Source: Streptococcus sanguinis
Lineage (GTDB): Bacteria > Bacillota > Bacilli > Lactobacillales > Streptococcaceae
Assembly: GCF_900475275.1 (NCBI RefSeq)
Contig: NZ_LS483364.1
Coordinates: 1,736,001 to 1,800,000, forward strand
Direction: 5' to 3'
DNA: 64,000 nucleotides
The position numbers and the translations under genes are program-made. Shown here piece after piece: positions 47,718-55,805 of this stretch. The notes beneath the pieces are model-generated. The model was not told the DNA's origin. It worked only from the letters and a program-made list of their open reading frames with translations, and did no database searches. Every line of letters begins with the position of its first letter. Position 1 is the first letter of the stretch.

Positions 47718-47732
47718 AATTATCTGAAAATT
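47718..47732. promoter_or_regulatory. CodY box upstream of codY
   Basis: AATTATCTGAAAATT matches AATTTTCWGAAAATT at 14 of 15 positions and abuts the -35 of the codY promoter. Confidence 0.75.
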
Positions 47733-47821
47733 TTTTATTGAAAAACAATTACATACAATTCTATAAAATAAAGAATTTTTCAAGTATATGACTTGATATA
47801 TCAAGCCATATTAAACAAAAA

Positions 47822-47843
47822 AACAGTCAAGAATTTGACTGTT
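47822..47843. terminator. Terminator after the LPXTG protein gene
   Basis: AACAGTCAA / TTGACTGTT stem flanked by A and T runs, 21 bp past the stop. Confidence 0.85.
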
Positions 47844-47863
47844 TTTGATTACTTTTGTTCTTT

Positions 47864-50449
47864 CTAATCAAGAGAACGTTTCTTGTAGAACAATTTCATA
47901 GCCATGAGCAGAAGCATTTGGCCTGCTAGAAGAAGCCAAGAAGAGTTTTCTCCTGTCTTAGGCAAGGCATGACCTGAAGCAGCTGTCTGCTTATGATTTC
48001 CAGAGCTAGCACTTCCAGCATTTCCAGTAGTTCCAAGAGCTGTATGCTGAGGATCTCCTACTTGTCCAGCAAGCGGAGAGCGAGCGAAACGCTCCTCTGT
48101 GTGAGCCAAAACAGATTGGTAATAGCGAATATCTTCTTCCTTATTCTGCTCAGCATAAGTTTGAGCTAGCAAGTCATATGTCGCCTTAGCTTGTGCTTGA
48201 ACCGCAGTTAAAACTGCTACTTTTGCTTCTTGATCTGTTTGAGCTGTAAGAGCTGCTTGGTAAGCAGCCTGAGCTGCGGCTAGTTTAGTTTTAGCTTGTT
48301 CCAAGTTTTCTTCTGCATTTTCAAGATTTGACAATGACTCTTTAGCCATTTGCAATGCTGCTTCAGCATCTGTAACAGCTTTTTCAAGATTAGTCTTTCT
48401 TTCTTTTGCTGCATTCAAAGCTGCGTCTAGCTGAGCCAACTTATCTGATTCAGTTTTTAGAGCTTCTTGAGCTGCGGCAACTGTCGCTTGAACAGCAGTC
48501 AGAGCTGCTTGGGCCTGAGTTAATTTTTCTGCTTTAGTCTTGTCATCCAAGTTTGAGTTTTGCAGGGCTGCTTGTGCTGCTGCCAAATCCGCTTGATCAG
48601 CTGCCAAATCCGCTTGAGCTGCAGCAAGAGCTGCTTGGGCCTGAGCAGTTGCTGACTCACCTGCTTGAGCTTGTGCCTGAGCCAGTTGCTGGTTGGCTTG
48701 CTCTAGAGCTGCAGCCTTCCGATTGTAAGTAGTCTGAGCAACTCCCTTAGATGCCAGAGCCAGTTGATTAGCCTTGAAGGCAGCGTCATAGGCAGTTTGA
48801 GCCTGAGCTACTTCCTGTGGATCTACTTTTGCTGTTGCAGCTTTGCCTGTAATCGGGCTGGCATTGAAGTTCTTTTTGCTGGCATATTTGACTTGATCTT
48901 CTGACACCATGGTGAAATGGGCCATAGTGATGTCACCTTCCATTGAGAAATCGACTCCCAGATAGTTTTTCTGGCGACCAGTATTGAGACCAGAAATAGA
49001 TGTAGCATGCAGCCATTCATAGCCATTAAACATGAATTCAACAACAGAATCATAGATTCGTCTCTTCATTTCAGCCACACTCATTTGGCCAGCTTTTTCT
49101 CTCCAAATATAAGCGTTTTCATAATACTGGAGACCTTTGCTCTCTTGCTCAGCACTTGTGGTCATTAAACCATATTCACGCGCTACGCGGTTAATTGCTT
49201 TAGCATCGTGATGGTATTTCTCCATCAAATCCCAGTTCCAGTTGTCTTTGCGATATTCTGTCGCCACCTTATCAGCGAAATCAATTGATGACGGTGTCAC
49301 AGCCACTTCACCAGTTCCCATCTGAGCACGCAGCTGGTTGATGAGTTCTGAAGCAAACTGTGAAAGTTCCTGACGAACATTCTGTGGAATATTGTTGGTA
49401 TCAATCAAAGCTTTGCTATCTGTAGGATCTGCTACATAACGATTGAGAGCCTTAGCACTGGCATTAAGTGCAGCCAGTCTATTTTGAATCTCATTAGTTT
49501 TTTGCTCTGATAAATTCGGTGCGATTAGCTCTCTCAAGGCTGCAATGTATTCCGGCGTCATTGACACACGGTTTTTATTGCTAGAAGCTTCAGTAGTAAT
49601 TTTTCCAGCTTGAGCCTTTTGCAAAGCCTGTTGAGCTTGGTTCAGATCCGACTGAGTCTTCTCAGCTGCAGCAGTTTTTTCCTGCAAGTTCTTTTGAGAA
49701 GCATCACGAGCCGTCTTAGCCTGAGTCTGGTTGGTCTGAGCTTTTGCAACCTCAGCCTGCTTCTGACTGTCAGTCTGACGAGCTGTAGCTACTTTTGCTT
49801 GAGCTGTTTCAACAGCAGACTGGTCAGCTGCCACCTTGTCTTGGGCTGCTTTCACATTTTTTTCTGCTTTAGCTGTAGCGTCCCCACTTAGGTTGGCCTG
49901 AGCTTCCTTCACGTCATTTTGAGCTTTAGCAAGACGTCCTTCTTGAGTTTTCGCTTGCTCTTGAGCTTCTTTAGTCTTGGCTGCCTGGGCATCGCGCTCA
50001 GCTTCAGCCGTCTTAGTTGCTTGGTCAGCTTTAGCCAATTCTGACTTGTTGCTGTCCACTTGAGCTTTTTGATTGCTCTCTTCTTGCTTAGCTGTTTCAA
50101 TAGCTTCCGGACCAGCTTTATCAGCTGCCTCCTGTGCCCGGTTAGCTTCAGCTTGTGCTTGCTCGACCTGACTTTGAGCGGCAGCAGTATTTGCTTGAGC
50201 TTGAGCCAAATCAGCTTTCACTTGTGCAACATTGCTGTCGGCTTCTTTTACAAGAGCCTGAGCAGCATCTACCTGTTCTTTCGAAACAGATTCATCCTTT
50301 TGTGTGTTTTCTGCCTGTGGTTGGCTTTGACTAACGGGCGCATCAGAATAAGACTGATTATCAACTAATTGATCAGCCTGAACTCCTTCTGCGAGCACCA
50401 AAGACAATGCCGCTGCACTGACAGAAAAAGCACTAAGTGTCTTTTTCAT
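47864..50449 (-). CDS. LPXTG wall-anchored surface protein with SEC10/PgrA-like domain
   Basis: 861 residues. Signal peptide (LSAFSVSAAALSLVLAEGVQA), an Ala/Gln/Lys-rich coiled coil (about 40-270), a globular domain (about 285-540, starting NRVSMTPEYIAALRELIAP) resembling the surface exclusion SEC10/PgrA family, a second coiled coil (about 545-795) and LPKTG at 829 with a hydrophobic helix and KKRSLD tail for sortase A. The ATG at 50449 is chosen, but GGAGGAG is 12 bases away; a TTG at 50455 has ideal spacing. Role probably adhesion or aggregation. Monocistronic. Confidence 0.9.
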   Translation of the reverse strand: MKKTLSAFSVSAAALSLVLAEGVQADQLVDNQSYSDAPVSQSQPQAENTQKDESVSKEQVDAAQALVKEADSNVAQVKADLAQAQANTAAAQSQVEQAQAEANRAQEAADKAGPEAIETAKQEESNQKAQVDSNKSELAKADQATKTAEAERDAQAAKTKEAQEQAKTQEGRLAKAQNDVKEAQANLSGDATAKAEKNVKAAQDKVAADQSAVETAQAKVATARQTDSQKQAEVAKAQTNQTQAKTARDASQKNLQEKTAAAEKTQSDLNQAQQALQKAQAGKITTEASSNKNRVSMTPEYIAALRELIAPNLSEQKTNEIQNRLAALNASAKALNRYVADPTDSKALIDTNNIPQNVRQELSQFASELINQLRAQMGTGEVAVTPSSIDFADKVATEYRKDNWNWDLMEKYHHDAKAINRVAREYGLMTTSAEQESKGLQYYENAYIWREKAGQMSVAEMKRRIYDSVVEFMFNGYEWLHATSISGLNTGRQKNYLGVDFSMEGDITMAHFTMVSEDQVKYASKKNFNASPITGKAATAKVDPQEVAQAQTAYDAAFKANQLALASKGVAQTTYNRKAAALEQANQQLAQAQAQAGESATAQAQAALAAAQADLAADQADLAAAQAALQNSNLDDKTKAEKLTQAQAALTAVQATVAAAQEALKTESDKLAQLDAALNAAKERKTNLEKAVTDAEAALQMAKESLSNLENAEENLEQAKTKLAAAQAAYQAALTAQTDQEAKVAVLTAVQAQAKATYDLLAQTYAEQNKEEDIRYYQSVLAHTEERFARSPLAGQVGDPQHTALGTTGNAGSASSGNHKQTAASGHALPKTGENSSWLLLAGQMLLLMAMKLFYKKRSLD

Positions 50450-50494
50450 TGTCAATATAATCTCCTCCACTTTTTCATCATTGTTAAAAACATT

Positions 50495-50520
50495 GACAAA
50501 CACATTCTACCATGTTTGTC
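50495..50520. promoter_or_regulatory. Inverted repeat around the putative -10 of the LPXTG gene
   Basis: GACAAACA (50495-50502) and TGTTTGTC (50513-50520) flank a minus-strand TAGAAT. A second palindrome GTCTTC/GAAGAC (50518-50535) overlaps its edge. Confidence 0.5.
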
Positions 50521-50559
50521 TTCTGGAAGGAAGACGCTAACACATTTTTTTAAGCATTT

Positions 50560-50603
50560 TTGGACAGATACATAAAAAATGTTGGACAAAATCCTAAAAA
50601 ATG
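50560..50603. repeat. Two tandem 22-bp direct repeats upstream of the LPXTG gene
   Basis: TTGGACA-N6-TAAAAAATG occurs at 50560-50581 and again at 50582-50603, with no gap. Placement upstream of a promoter suggests a regulator site. Confidence 0.6.
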
Positions 50604-50728
50604 TCGGTAAAGTCGCCTATAATTTTTACCAATCGACCTCAAATTCGGGTTCCAGAGCATCTTGATTTTTTTATTTTTGCAATTCAAAGACAGTAGTCGA
50701 AATAAAAAATATGTAAGATAGATAAGAA

Positions 50729-50754
50729 AAAGGCCGGAACTTTGTCCAGTCTTT
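50729..50754 (-). terminator. Terminator of the aminotransferase gene
   Basis: AAAGGCCGGA / TCCAGTCTTT hairpin with one mismatch, T5 on the minus strand. Confidence 0.75.
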
Positions 50755-50770
50755 TTGTAGCATCCGCTTA

Positions 50771-51985
50771 TTAACGGCGATATTGGCGCAAGAAGCGCGT
50801 CATTTTTTCTTGGATTTGAGCTAGCTCATCTACTCGAGGCAGATAAACGATTCGGAAATGATCTGGGTCTTTCCAGTTAAAGCCTCGTCCATGGACGAGA
50901 AGGACTTTTTCCTGCTTGAGGAAATTGAGCACAAACTGCTCATCATCGTCGATATGATACATGTTCCGGTCAATTTTCGGGAAAATATAGAGACCAGCTT
51001 TAGGTTTTACAGCTGACAGTCCCGGGATGTCCTGAATAGCCTGATAGATGAAATTACGCTGCTCATAGATACGACCACCTGGCAAAAGCAGTTCATCCAC
51101 AGACTGATGACCGCCAAGTGAGGTTTGGACGACTTGCTGAGCCAAGACATTGGAGCACAGGCGCATGTTGGAGAGCATGTTTAACCCTTCGATATAACCC
51201 TTAACATGATGCTTAGGTCCAGATAGCACCATCCAGCCAACACGGAAGCCTGCGATTCGGTGCGACTTAGAAAGACCATTCATGCTGACACAGAAGATAT
51301 CAGGAGCCAGACTAGCCACAGACGTATGGACATTGCCATCCATCACCATGCGGTCGTAGATTTCATCCGCAAAGATAATGAGATTATTTTGACGAGCAAT
51401 TTCCACAATTTCCAGCAGCAATTCCTTAGGATAAAGCGCTCCCGTTGGATTATTAGGGTTAATGATAATGATTGCCTTGGTATTAGATGTGATTTTTGAC
51501 TTGATATCGTCAATATCTGGATACCATTCTGCCTGCTCATCACAAACATAGTGAACAGCATTCCCACCAGCCAGACTGACTGCAGCCGTCCAGAGTGGGT
51601 AGTCTGGCATTGGCACCAGCACCTCATCACCGTCATCAAGCAATCCCTGCATGGACATGACAATCAGCTCGCTGACACCATTTCCCAGATAAATGTCATC
51701 AATATCTACATTAGGAAAATTCTTAAGCTGGCAATACTGCATGATAGCCTTACGGGCTGAAAAAATCCCCTTGGAGTCAGAGTAACCCTCACTGTCACGC
51801 GCATTCATAATCAAATCATGAATGACCTCATCAGGAGCGGTAAAACCAAATTCAGCCGGATTTCCTGTATTGAGGCGGAGAATCTTTTCACCGTTGGCCC
51901 GCATGCGCATAGCTTCATCCAAAACCGGACCGCGAATATCATAGGCAACATGTTCCAGCTTGCTGGACTTGTCAAATTCTTTCAT
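50771..51985 (-). CDS. Alanine aminotransferase (AlaA/AlaT-like, class I/II PLP enzyme)
   Basis: 404 residues, strongly like E. coli AlaA along its length (KSSKLEHVAYDIRGPVLDEA, INPNNPTGALYPKELL, ADEIYD). The PLP lysine is in MNGLSKSHRIAGFRVGW. Makes alanine from pyruvate and glutamate. Start at ATG 51985 behind AGAGGA; the open frame runs 29 codons further up without a site. Monocistronic. Confidence 0.9.
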   Translation of the reverse strand: MKEFDKSSKLEHVAYDIRGPVLDEAMRMRANGEKILRLNTGNPAEFGFTAPDEVIHDLIMNARDSEGYSDSKGIFSARKAIMQYCQLKNFPNVDIDDIYLGNGVSELIVMSMQGLLDDGDEVLVPMPDYPLWTAAVSLAGGNAVHYVCDEQAEWYPDIDDIKSKITSNTKAIIIINPNNPTGALYPKELLLEIVEIARQNNLIIFADEIYDRMVMDGNVHTSVASLAPDIFCVSMNGLSKSHRIAGFRVGWMVLSGPKHHVKGYIEGLNMLSNMRLCSNVLAQQVVQTSLGGHQSVDELLLPGGRIYEQRNFIYQAIQDIPGLSAVKPKAGLYIFPKIDRNMYHIDDDEQFVLNFLKQEKVLLVHGRGFNWKDPDHFRIVYLPRVDELAQIQEKMTRFLRQYRR

Positions 51986-52018
51986 TCTTATTTTTCCTCT
52001 ATTCATCAGAATGTTATC

Positions 52019-52047
52019 ATTATACCACCAGAAAAAGCGATTGACAA
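52019..52047 (-). promoter_or_regulatory. Promoter of the alanine aminotransferase gene
   Basis: Minus strand TTGTCA (52047-52042), 17-bp spacer, TATAAT (52024-52019). Confidence 0.8.
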
Positions 52048-52181
52048 CAAAAAAAATAAGCTCACTTTTCACGCGATTATGAAGCGATTTATAAGATAAA
52101 GAGCACTATTCCTTTTCTAACCCCTCAAAGTAAAGGAATCTTTTTCTGCTTGCAATTTTCTGACAGCATTTCCATTTTATC

Positions 52182-52210
52182 TTTACTTTTTTTCTGAAAA
52201 GGGTTACAAT
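52182..52210 (+). promoter_or_regulatory. Promoter of the universal stress protein gene
   Basis: TTTACT (52182-52187), 17-bp spacer, TACAAT (52205-52210). Start of transcription near 52217. Confidence 0.6.
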
Positions 52211-52216
52211 AGAAAC

Positions 52217-52330
52217 AAGAAAATAGTTGCAAATCACTCGGACGCTATGGACTGATTGATTTTTGGTCAGCCCAATCATTCTTTAAATGATGCGACGTCC
52301 TTTGCCGACCATTTTAGAGGAGGTAGCTCT
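52217..52330 (+). promoter_or_regulatory. Structured 5' leader of the universal stress protein gene
   Basis: About 114 nt. GGACG near 52240 pairs with CGTCC near 52296, closing a domain that includes a TGATTG/CAATCA stem and a perfect ATCATT-CTTTA-AATGAT hairpin. The ribosome binding site follows outside the fold. No known riboswitch recognised with certainty. Confidence 0.5.
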
Positions 52331-52783
52331 ATGACTCAGAAATATGAAAACATTATGGTTGCTGTAGATGGTTCTCACGAATCCGAACTAGCCTTTGAAA
52401 AAGGCGTTAACGTGGCTCTCCGAAACGGCTCTCGTCTCACCATCGCCCACGTCATTGACACCCGGGCTTTGCAAAGTGTCTCAACCTTTGATGCAGATGT
52501 CTATGAGGACTTACAAGAAGATGCCAAAAAGCTGACAGCTGAGTTGAAAGAAAAGGCTCAAAAATCCGGTATCAAGTATGTTGACATTGTTATTGAGATG
52601 GGCAATCCCAAGACTCTCTTGGCAACAGATATCCCAGAAGAGCACAAGGTAGATCTGATCATGGTCGGTGCTACCGGTCTCAATGCCTTTGAACGGCTGC
52701 TAGTCGGTTCTTCCTCCGAATATATCCTGCGCCACGCCAAGGTTGACTTGCTGGTGGTCAGAGACCCAGAAAAAACTTTATAA
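52331..52783 (+). CDS. Universal stress protein UspA family
   Basis: 150 residues. N-terminal ENIMVAVDGSHESELAF and the ATP-binding loop with the G-2x-G-9x-G-S spacing (GATGLNAFERLLVGSSSEY) place it in the ATP-binding group. Start at ATG 52331 behind GAGGAGG; the longer frame overlaps the leader. Monocistronic with a structured leader. Confidence 0.93.
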   Translation: MTQKYENIMVAVDGSHESELAFEKGVNVALRNGSRLTIAHVIDTRALQSVSTFDADVYEDLQEDAKKLTAELKEKAQKSGIKYVDIVIEMGNPKTLLATDIPEEHKVDLIMVGATGLNAFERLLVGSSSEYILRHAKVDLLVVRDPEKTL

Positions 52784-52808
52784 AAACTAGAGCAGTTCAA
52801 TGACTGCT

Positions 52809-54212
52809 CTAGTTTTCTTCTTTCTGCTCTATGGTACGCTGGTAGGCCTGAATCTGTCGTTCCAGTTCTTCTTTAATAGCTCCTTCGGGAGCGTATTTTT
52901 CTTCCCAATCGTCTGGTTTGAGAATTTTATGGGTGACGGGGTCAAAGTGAGCCTTCCCGTCTGGGAAAATTTTGCCCATATTAGCCCGATGGACAATATC
53001 GAACAGCTGCTCTGGATCCACTCCCATCAGGACAAAGCTGCCATAAGTGAAGTAAAGAGTATCAATCAAGGCATCTACCTGACCGACTAGAGAAACCTCA
53101 GCCTGACTCTTGGAACGAACCTTGTCAGCAGCCTTGTCAAGCGCTTGATGGAGATAGGCTACAGAACTGTTAAAGTCTTCCTCTGAATTACTAGCTGCTC
53201 GCAGAAATTCGACCAGCTCTTCCAGTTTGAAGCCTGCCCGATAGCGAGCGTCCTGAGGCGACCAAGCAATCGGCTCTTCCTGAGTGCTTTCATCCATGAC
53301 ACTATGGAACTCTTTAACCTTATTAAAGTGATGGTCGCTGCTGGTAAAGACCTTTTCCCTCGCTAGGATACCAAAATGCTCCAGAGCCTTGTGAATCCCA
53401 TCCTGACTATTGCTGGTGGTTGTATGCTTGGCCACTTCCTTGACCGAGTTGGTTCCATTTCCCATAGCAATGGACAGGCCAACTCCCGATAGCATTTCCA
53501 AGTCATTGTCAGAATCACCGAAGGCCATGACCTGATGAATGTCAAAACCGTATTCCTTACCGACTCGGCGAATCCCCTCTAGCTTAGACGTGTCTTTATT
53601 GATAATATCGACCGCATAGGGGCTGCTGCGGGTAAATTTCAAATCAGGGAAGTCTGCTTCAATCTTGCGGCTTTCTTCTGGGCTGGCCAAAATCAATGCT
53701 TGGTAAATCGGCTCCTGTATCAACTGAAGGAGATCCTTTTCATGCTGGGGCAAGGCCTTGCTGATGACCTTATTAAATCCATGACTGACTGTTCTCGCCA
53801 TTCTCTTAGGGATGAAGCGGCTAGTCCACTGGGAGAAAGGACTCATGCCGAAGGACATAATCTTGGAGCCCAGCATAGCCTCAGCCGTTCCCAAGGAAAT
53901 CTCTTTCCGATGCTTCTTAGCATAGGCGATTAAATCCCGCAAACTCTGCTTGTCAATGGGACTCGCAGAAATCACTCTGTCTCTTGAAAAAATGTACTGG
54001 CCATTATAGGTCACAGCAAAATCTAAGTCCAATTGCTCCATAAAAGGTTTGACAAAGAAAGGACCTCGGCCGGTTGCCAAACCGACTAATATTCCTTGTT
54101 CCTTTAAACTCTGAATAGCCTTTTCTGTAGATTTCAAAACCGTTCGACTGTCATTGACCAGTGTCCCATCGATATCGAAAAAGACGGCCTTTACTTCCAT
54201 TGATTTTCTCAT
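52809..54212 (-). CDS. Cof-type HAD hydrolase fused to a MazG/PRA-PH-like pyrophosphohydrolase domain
   Basis: 467 residues. Domain 1 (about 5-285) is a Cof-subfamily HAD phosphatase: FFDIDGTLVND, GLATGRG, and the late AFGDSDNDLEML with IAMGNG. Domain 2 (about 300-440) is helical with EELVEFL and VDALIDTLYFTYG, the metal-binding pattern of MazG/HisE-type nucleotide pyrophosphohydrolases. Probably removes pyrophosphate and then phosphate from a damaged or unusual nucleotide. AAAGGA precedes the ATG. Confidence 0.85.
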   Translation of the reverse strand: MRKSMEVKAVFFDIDGTLVNDSRTVLKSTEKAIQSLKEQGILVGLATGRGPFFVKPFMEQLDLDFAVTYNGQYIFSRDRVISASPIDKQSLRDLIAYAKKHRKEISLGTAEAMLGSKIMSFGMSPFSQWTSRFIPKRMARTVSHGFNKVISKALPQHEKDLLQLIQEPIYQALILASPEESRKIEADFPDLKFTRSSPYAVDIINKDTSKLEGIRRVGKEYGFDIHQVMAFGDSDNDLEMLSGVGLSIAMGNGTNSVKEVAKHTTTSNSQDGIHKALEHFGILAREKVFTSSDHHFNKVKEFHSVMDESTQEEPIAWSPQDARYRAGFKLEELVEFLRAASNSEEDFNSSVAYLHQALDKAADKVRSKSQAEVSLVGQVDALIDTLYFTYGSFVLMGVDPEQLFDIVHRANMGKIFPDGKAHFDPVTHKILKPDDWEEKYAPEGAIKEELERQIQAYQRTIEQKEEN

Positions 54213-54380
54213 TCTTTCCTTTTATGATACAATAAATTATAACACAAAAACGACACACAATCACATGAATTGCAGAAAAGAAAAGCTGGAGTAATATCTA
54301 TGCAACAGAATTGAAAACTCTATGAAAACAGAATGTAAGTTTTCGAATCTGCATCATAACTACAAGGAGAAAAAGGATTT

Positions 54381-55343
54381 ATGACGAAGAAAATATTGGT
54401 CCTGCATACAGGAGGAACCATTTCCATGCAGGCTGACGGCTCTGGTGCTGTCGTCACCAATGCTGATAACCCTATGAACCATGTGACCGTTCCGCTTGAG
54501 GGAATAGAGACGGAAGTCATTGACTTTTTTAATATTCCCAGTCCTCATATCACGCCCCAGCACATGCTCAAGCTTTATCAAAAAATCAAAGCCAGTGCTG
54601 ACCAATTTGACGGAGTAGTCATTACTCATGGGACGGACACTTTAGAAGAGACGGCTTACTTTCTGGATACTATGCAGTTGCCGAAGATTCCAATCGTTCT
54701 GACCGGAGCTATGCGCAGTTCCAATGAGCTGGGGAGCGACGGAGTCTATAACTACCTGACAGCCCTGCGGGTTGCAAGTGATGAAAAAGCCTGTGATAAA
54801 GGTGTACTTGTCGTTATGAATGACGAGGCACATGCTGCAAAGTATGTAACCAAGACCCACACGACCAATGTCAGCACCTTCCAGACACCGACTCACGGAC
54901 CGCTCGGCTTGATTATGAAGCAGGAAATTCTCTATTTTAAGACAGCGGAGCCTCGGGTCCGCTTTGACTTAAACAGCATCTCTGGTCTGGTGCCCATCAT
55001 TCCAGCTTATGCGGGTATGAAGACAGAGCTTCTGGACATGCTGGATTTAGACAAGATAGACGGCCTCATCATAGAGGCGTTCGGTGCTGGCAACCTCCCC
55101 AAGGAAGTAGCTGACAAACTGGCTGATATGATAGCAGCCGGACTGCCAATCGCTCTGGTCTCTCGCTGTTTTAACGGAATTGCTGAGCCAGTCTATGCTT
55201 ATGAAGGAGGCGGCGTCCAGCTGCACCAGGCTGGTATCTTCTTCGTCAAAGAGCTCAATGCTCAAAAAGCCAGAATCAAACTGCTCATCGCCCTGAATGC
55301 TGGACTCAAAGACCAAGAACTCCGAGATTATATGGAAGGCTGA
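54381..55343 (+). CDS. L-asparaginase (type I, cytosolic)
   Basis: 320 residues, no signal peptide. First catalytic Thr in LVLHTGGTISM and second in THGTDTLEETAYFLD, as in the asparaginase/glutaminase family. Hydrolyses asparagine to aspartate and ammonia. AAGGAG precedes the ATG. Monocistronic, ending at a strong terminator. Balances the tRNA-dependent asparagine metabolism suggested by the aspS T-box. Confidence 0.93.
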   Translation: MTKKILVLHTGGTISMQADGSGAVVTNADNPMNHVTVPLEGIETEVIDFFNIPSPHITPQHMLKLYQKIKASADQFDGVVITHGTDTLEETAYFLDTMQLPKIPIVLTGAMRSSNELGSDGVYNYLTALRVASDEKACDKGVLVVMNDEAHAAKYVTKTHTTNVSTFQTPTHGPLGLIMKQEILYFKTAEPRVRFDLNSISGLVPIIPAYAGMKTELLDMLDLDKIDGLIIEAFGAGNLPKEVADKLADMIAAGLPIALVSRCFNGIAEPVYAYEGGGVQLHQAGIFFVKELNAQKARIKLLIALNAGLKDQELRDYMEG

Positions 55344-55375
55344 GAGAAAAAGTCCCTATTTACTTTCTTTAAATC

Positions 55376-55405
55376 AAAAAGTGCTAAGGTTGCTTAGCAC
55401 TTTTT
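55376..55405. terminator. Bidirectional terminator after the asparaginase gene
   Basis: Perfect 13-bp stem AAAAAGTGCTAAG / CTTAGCACTTTTT with loop GTTG. It also ends the minus-strand micro-ORF transcript. Confidence 0.9.
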
Positions 55406-55454
55406 TGACTCTTTCATATTCTAACATTGGGAAAACTTCATTGAATCACTGGCC

Positions 55455-55511
55455 TTAGAAGATAACCTCAAACAGAGACTCTAAAATTTCAAAAATATAA
55501 TCACTTACCAT
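55455..55511 (-). CDS. Micro-ORF B: acidic amphipathic 18-residue peptide
   Basis: Sequence MVSDYIFEILESLFEVIF. The ATG is preceded by GGAGGTGA, an eight-base perfect anti-SD match (GGAGG six bases from the ATG) lying inside micro-ORF A. The acidic residues D4, E8, E11 and E15 fall on one face of a helix and hydrophobic ones on the other. No homologue known to me. The strength of the ribosome binding site makes chance unlikely, but expression is unproven. Confidence 0.5.
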   Translation of the reverse strand: MVSDYIFEILESLFEVIF

Positions 55512-55578
55512 AGGTCACCTCCATTTTCTTAGCTTGCTTAAATGTCTTCGGATAGTGGACTTTGATTGTAACTTTCAT
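55501..55578 (-). CDS. Micro-ORF A: cationic 25-residue peptide
   Basis: Starts MKVTIKVHYPKTF and ends KKMEVTYGK; seven or eight Lys and one Glu. GAGGT lies seven bases before the ATG. Its 3' end overlaps the start of micro-ORF B in another frame, so B is probably translationally coupled. Located about 100 bp after a CiaR-type promoter and ended by the 55376 terminator. Confidence 0.5.
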   Translation of the reverse strand: MKVTIKVHYPKTFKQAKKMEVTYGK

Positions 55579-55683
55579 AGCTTTTACCTCGCTTATCATT
55601 CATTCTTTAAGAGCAAAAACGAAACTCTTGGAGCGTTTGACCTCAAGTTTGGTACTTAATCTTTTTGTTCTTACTTGGATATA

Positions 55684-55736
55684 AGGATACAGCCCTAAAC
55701 TTAAGAATCTCTTATAGATTTCTTAGTGAAAGCTTA
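55684..55736 (-). promoter_or_regulatory. CiaR-type promoter of the micro-ORF transcript
   Basis: On the minus strand TAAG recurs at 55736-55733, 55725-55722, 55714-55711 and 55703-55700: exactly 11-bp steps, the last pair being TATAAG-N5-CTTAAG. Ten bases later is the -10 TATCCT (55689-55684). The known CiaR site is TTTAAG-N5-TTTAAG 10 bp before the -10. Confidence 0.65.
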
Positions 55737-55805
55737 TAGTCAAAGAAGTCCGACAGCAATCCCTATCTACTATTTGAAACGAACAAGTCTTTTCAATTAA
55801 ATACA

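Noticed and set aside
52217..52330. Naming the usp leader as the lacto-usp RNA motif
   Set aside because: Position fits, but I cannot verify the consensus by eye and the streptococcal fold seems different.
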